Positions 14,066-14,816 of a DNA stretch of 14,816 nucleotides are shown here, piece by piece (the first letter of the stretch is position 1; each line of letters starts with the position of its first letter). A program made the position numbers and the translations under genes. A model generated the notes under the pieces. It saw only the letters and a program-made list of their open reading frames with translations. It had not been told where the DNA came from and did not search any database. The DNA comes from an uncultured Caryophanales bacterium (GTDB taxonomy: Bacteria; Bacillota_I; Bacilli_A; RFN20; CAG-826), in NCBI GenBank assembly GCA_937895315.1, contig CALAWM010000146.1:1-14816 (forward strand). Direction: 5' to 3'.

Positions 14066-14816
14066 ATAATTCTCTCGTAATGTTCTTGGCAATTTTTGCC
14101 CCTAAAATGGCATTATTGATAATTAGGGCTTCATTGGCCACTAAACTTTTTCCTTCAGTAATTTCATAAAGGGCTTTTAATAAATATGGGGTTTCTTCTT
14201 TGCCTTTAATTCCTGCTTCTTTCATCATAACTAAGGCTTTATCTACTGCCTTTTTGACTTCTTCATACGGCAAGGCAAATTCTTGAGGAATTGGATTTAC
14301 AATTAAAATTCCGCTATTTAAGGAGAGTCCTTGATGATAAAGAATAATATCGGCGATCTCCCGGGGATCATCAACACGATATAACACATTATGTTCGGCG
14401 CTTATCGTATAAAATAATGGCATTTTCGTTGTTTTAAAACCAATAACAGGGACCCCTTTAGTTTCTAAATATTCCATTGTTTTTGGTAAATCTAAGATGG
14501 CTTTTGGTCCGGCACAAACTACGGCAATATCGGTTCTGCCAAGTTCATCAAGATCACTTGATATATCTAATGTATGTTCCGCCCCAAAATGAACACCACC
14601 AATTCCGCCAGTCACAAATACTTTAATACCAACTTTGGCGGCTAGAAACATCGTTGCAGCAACGGTCGTTCCGCCCCACTTTTTGGTGGCCATCACATAA
14701 GACATATCTCTTCTTGATACTTTGATGGCTCCTTCTTTTTTCCCAAGCTCTTCAATTTCATCTTCTTTAAGACTTCGTTCTTCTTTTATCGGAATCCCTA
14801 CCCCATGGGCAGCATC
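14049..14816 (-). CDS. psuG: Pseudouridine-5'-phosphate glycosidase, N-terminus cut by the window edge
   Basis: Reversibly splits pseudouridine 5'-phosphate into uracil and ribose 5-phosphate; it acts after the kinase PsuK in pseudouridine breakdown. The frame is open from the right edge, giving 256 codons, and is not limited to the internal ATG at 14705. The upstream residues KEGAIKVSRRD match the family. Conserved blocks: SRRD, GGTTVAATM, VFVTGGIGGVHFGAEHT, DISSDLDEL (aspartate equivalent to E. coli D149) and VVCAGPKAILDL (lysine equivalent to the Schiff-base K166). NPIPQEFALP and NNAILGAKIAK complete the C-terminus. Roughly the first 50 residues, including the glutamate equivalent to E31, lie outside. 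It overlaps the TetR gene by 17 bases; psuK may lie upstream. Confidence 0.95.
   Translation of the reverse strand, partial: DAAHGVGIPIKEERSLKEDEIEELGKKEGAIKVSRRDMSYVMATKKWGGTTVAATMFLAAKVGIKVFVTGGIGGVHFGAEHTLDISSDLDELGRTDIAVVCAGPKAILDLPKTMEYLETKGVPVIGFKTTKMPLFYTISAEHNVLYRVDDPREIADIILYHQGLSLNSGILIVNPIPQEFALPYEEVKKAVDKALVMMKEAGIKGKEETPYLLKALYEITEGKSLVANEALIINNAILGAKIAKNITRELYEDES

Noticed and set aside
1..14816. Recoding of TGA to tryptophan as in Mycoplasma
   Set aside because: TGA is a genuine stop in metG and tldD, in both cases inside ATGA overlaps, and tryptophans are TGG.

Overview
This window carries low-GC DNA with strong Shine-Dalgarno sites, short intergenic gaps and small operons. 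TGA is used as a stop codon (for example at the ends of metG and tldD), and tryptophan is encoded by TGG. Together with the Firmicutes-type gene content (zinc-binding L31, DegV/FakB, MscL, a znu operon ending in a Fur-family regulator, a DhaS-like TetR), this suggests a low-GC Firmicutes/Bacilli lineage or a deep Tenericutes relative (Acholeplasma, Haloplasma or Erysipelotrichia-like) that keeps the standard code. The lineage is inferred from these features, not proven.

Left part (1-2002, minus strand): rpmE (bL31), then metG, then the first codons of a probable TRAM-domain rRNA methyltransferase that overlaps metG by an ATGA. A clear extended -10 promoter precedes rpmE. A strong hairpin with a U-run separates rpmE from metG.

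Plus-strand blocks: a two-gene ABC-2 exporter (2156-3923); the tldD-tldE protease pair (4043-6753), coupled by an ATGA overlap; then a zinc-uptake operon, znuA-znuC-znuB-zur (6882-9653). The zinc operon has an extended -10 promoter and, at the predicted transcription start, a perfect 7-1-7 palindrome of the Fur/Zur type. This suggests that Zur represses its own operon.

Centre (9685-11210): degV (minus) and mscL (plus) diverge from a region of about 190 bp that contains two inverted repeats. zur and degV converge on a shared terminator.

Right part (11276-14816, minus strand, one probable operon read from the right edge): psuG (pseudouridine-5'-phosphate glycosidase, cut by the window edge), a TetR/DhaS-like regulator, a BDH-type iron-dependent alcohol dehydrogenase, and a broken gene. 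The broken gene reads in two frames as a membrane protein that resembles an M50 (site-2-protease-like) metallopeptidase and is disrupted exactly where the HExxH motif should be.

No tRNA, rRNA, CRISPR array, insertion sequence or prophage was seen, and there is no gene-free stretch longer than about 240 bp. Most of the window is ordinary housekeeping. The points most worth a second look are the broken M50-like gene, the Zur operator with a similar palindrome inside degV, the unusual 56-base znuA/znuC overlap, and the terminator just upstream of metG.
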